Assembly: GCF_001639745.1 (NCBI RefSeq)
Contig: NZ_LTAX01000001.1
Coordinates: 248,001-312,000 of the forward strand
From: Marinomonas gallaica
Lineage (GTDB): Bacteria; Pseudomonadota; Gammaproteobacteria; Pseudomonadales; Marinomonadaceae
DNA: 64,000 nucleotides
Reading direction: 5' to 3'
Shown here: piece by piece, positions 63,067 through 64,000 of the stretch
Layout: each line of letters begins with the position of its first letter
Position numbering within the stretch: the first letter of the stretch is position 1
Notes under the pieces: model-generated
Told to the model about the DNA's origin: nothing
Database searches by the model: none
The model's input: the letters and a program-made list of their open reading frames with translations, nothing else
Made by a program: the position numbers and the translations under genes

Positions 63067-63333
63067 CTAACGCAACTGGCTGTCTTTACTGCCACTACGG
63101 TTATAAAGACTCTGAGCCTTGTCGCTGCTTTCTAATTCGGACTGACAAGCGATGCACAAACGCACACCAGGAATCGCATTGCGGCGCTTTTCAGGAATCT
63201 CTGCGTCACATTCTTCGCAGAACTCTAAACTATCACCCACCGTCAAACGACTACGCGCACGCTCGACCGCCGAGTTAACCGTTGCATCAATTTGTTCTTG
63301 CACCGCACCTTCGTGCGCCCATCCGCTTGCCAT
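63067..63333 (-). CDS. ybiI: DksA/TraR-type C4 zinc-finger protein (YbiI)
   Basis: 88 residues that follow the E. coli YbiI pattern nearly throughout: MASGWAHEGAVQEQIDATV, the C4 finger CEECDAEIPEKRR...GVRLCIACQ, and the terminal YNRSGSKDSQLR. It is a short member of the DksA/TraR family without the long coiled coil; the role is unknown, possibly RNA-polymerase secondary-channel binding. It is 26 bp downstream of a candidate small membrane ORF. Confidence 0.94.
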   Translation of the reverse strand: MASGWAHEGAVQEQIDATVNSAVERARSRLTVGDSLEFCEECDAEIPEKRRNAIPGVRLCIACQSELESSDKAQSLYNRSGSKDSQLR

Positions 63334-63359
63334 AGGTACTCCAATATAAATTCAATTAT

Positions 63360-63524
63360 TCAATCTAGCCGATAAGTATAGAAAGCAAACTGGATAGAAA
63401 CAACCAAGATTAAAACCGAAAAAACCGCATTGTGTTGCCATAACGACACCGTACAGCAATACGTCAAATAGCAACAACCAGCAGCTAAGATGCCTAAGCG
63501 TGGCGTGTTACATTTTTTATTCAT
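63360..63524 (-). CDS. candidate 54-residue Cys-rich membrane protein
   Basis: ATG-to-TGA frame of 54 residues: MNKKCNTPRL, then a hydrophobic segment with two CC pairs (GILAAGCCYLTYCCTVSLW) and a second hydrophobic segment (FSVLILVVSIQFAFYTY). The layout of positive N-terminus and two helices is that of a real small inner-membrane protein, but there is no good ribosome site before the ATG and no homologue I recognise. It would be cotranscribed with ybiI. Confidence 0.35.
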   Translation of the reverse strand: MNKKCNTPRLGILAAGCCYLTYCCTVSLWQHNAVFSVLILVVSIQFAFYTYRLD

Positions 63525-63560
63525 GAAGGAGTTTTCATAGGTGCGCTCAGTCCAGAAACG

Positions 63561-63586
63561 AAAAAGCCTCGCTGATCGCGAGGCCT
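63561..63586 (-). terminator. Rho-independent terminator, leftward
   Basis: GCCTCGC-N5-GCGAGGC, a 7-bp perfect stem that reads leftward into TTTTT. It probably ends transcription from the gene cut by the right edge or from a short RNA in between. Confidence 0.75.
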
Positions 63587-63595
63587 AGAAATGAC

Positions 63596-63621
63596 AAAGC
63601 CCAACACGTTGACTGGGCTTT
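63596..63621. terminator. second hairpin next to the terminator
   Basis: AAAGCCCA / TGGGCTTT, 8-bp perfect stem with a 10-base loop, nine bases from the first hairpin. There is no T tract longer than three on either side. Confidence 0.45.
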
Positions 63622-63852
63622 GATATGTTTGGTTGCCGCTTAGACAGAATCTTCACGGCATGGACAAAATGTACTCGCTAACTTTCTAGGTCGCAGGCTC
63701 ATCGCGTGCGCAAAAACTGGAATGTCGTTCTCTTCTTATGAAAGCGACAAAACGCCCCGAAACACTTTTAACTCGTGCACTCTCGGTTTATACAGCCACT
63801 TTTCAATGGCGGTATTCTGGCGGTATCTTATAGCAAAGATAAAAAAGTGCGC

Positions 63853-64000
63853 TTAAAAGCCTGCTTCATCTACTGCACGCTCTACAGCATCGTATATATC
63901 TTTTTCAATAGCTTTAACTTGCGCCTTTTCTTTCTCTGTCAGTTTCGGCCCAGAAACCGCCTCACCAGTCAAACTTATTGGTGGATCATCAGGGCGTCCC
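63853..64000 (-). CDS. C-terminus of an unrecognised protein (start outside window)
   Basis: An open frame from the right edge ends with TAA at 63853. The last 48 residues read RPDDPPISLTGEAVSGPK, then a charged helix (LTEKEKAQVKAIEKDIYDAVER) and AVDEAGF. It is hydrophilic and contains no motif I can assign. The length of the full gene is unknown. The downstream hairpins would be its terminator. Confidence 0.5.
   Translation of the reverse strand, partial: GRPDDPPISLTGEAVSGPKLTEKEKAQVKAIEKDIYDAVERAVDEAGF

Larger units (their letters stand above)
63525..63852. other. intergenic region, no supported gene
   Basis: This stretch of 328 bp holds two hairpins (63561-63586 and 63596-63621) and otherwise only very short frames without ribosome sites (20-31 codons, for example a leftward frame MSLRPRKLASTFCPCREDSV and a rightward frame from about 63739). 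I see no tRNA or known RNA gene. Confidence 0.5.

Noticed and set aside
63640-63850. Possible tmRNA, 6S or tRNA-like gene in the right-end gap
   Set aside because: Considered because hairpins flank a gene-free region, but no CCA end, T-loop sequence or tag-peptide frame is present.

Overview
The window reads as a stretch of ordinary chromosome from a marine gammaproteobacterium, most likely Oceanospirillales and close to Marinomonas. This is inferred from the AT-leaning composition, Coq7-type ubiquinone hydroxylase, class Ia NrdAB plus YfaE, the DUF4212/sodium-solute symporter pair, a symporter-fused (CrbS-type) sensor kinase, PpsA/PpsR and cobalamin lower-ligand genes. I see no rRNA, tRNA, CRISPR array, insertion sequence or prophage. 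Both ends cut through genes.

Layout. 0-7 kb: tail of a hybrid histidine kinase, then hinT-coq7-pdxH, a DUF1624 membrane acyltransferase-like gene, and nrdA-nrdB-yfaE behind two NrdR boxes. 7-16.9 kb: CDP-alcohol phosphatidyltransferase, YbfF-type esterase, a leftward unit of prephenate dehydratase + TonB receptor + periplasmic binding-like protein, a lone yidD, a NarL-type response regulator (CrbR-like), acs, a methyltransferase and a HAD phosphatase. 17-22.6 kb: an accessory surface-fibre cluster of two DUF4402 proteins, a PapD-like chaperone and a non-canonical usher ending in a SPOR-like domain, facing a SPOR lipoprotein. 23-31 kb: glycogen genes, with a phosphorylase-kinase-alpha/beta-like GH15 protein ahead of glgB and glgX. 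31-39.7 kb: receiver-TPR protein, srkA, VOC and GIY-YIG proteins, and a tripartite RND efflux operon. 39.8-48.4 kb: DUF4212 + symporter, an unknown membrane protein, bluB, a small conserved-looking protein, slyD, a DOPA-dioxygenase-like protein and the symporter-kinase CrbS. 48.4-52.2 kb: leftward genes including TetR, a HutZ/HugZ-like haem protein, rsuA, a YitT protein, and a small Fur-box-preceded unit ending in a 24-residue membrane peptide. 52.2-63.5 kb: cobT-cobS-cobC-TRIC-cobO, rlmB, rnr, ppsR/ppsA and a YbiI zinc-finger protein. The right edge holds two hairpins and the C-terminus of an unknown leftward gene.

How it works together. Acs, the CrbR-like regulator, the acetate-type symporter and CrbS together look like an acetate-switch module spread over 36 kb; PpsA/PpsR adds the gluconeogenic exit. 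BluB with CobT/CobS/CobC/CobO gives aerobic dimethylbenzimidazole synthesis and nucleotide-loop assembly for cobalamin. GlgB/GlgX plus the PhK-like protein form a glycogen-structure unit. The least understood parts are the DUF4402/usher-SPOR cluster, the PhK-like protein, the TRIC channel inside the cob operon, and the Fur-box/24-residue peptide unit.
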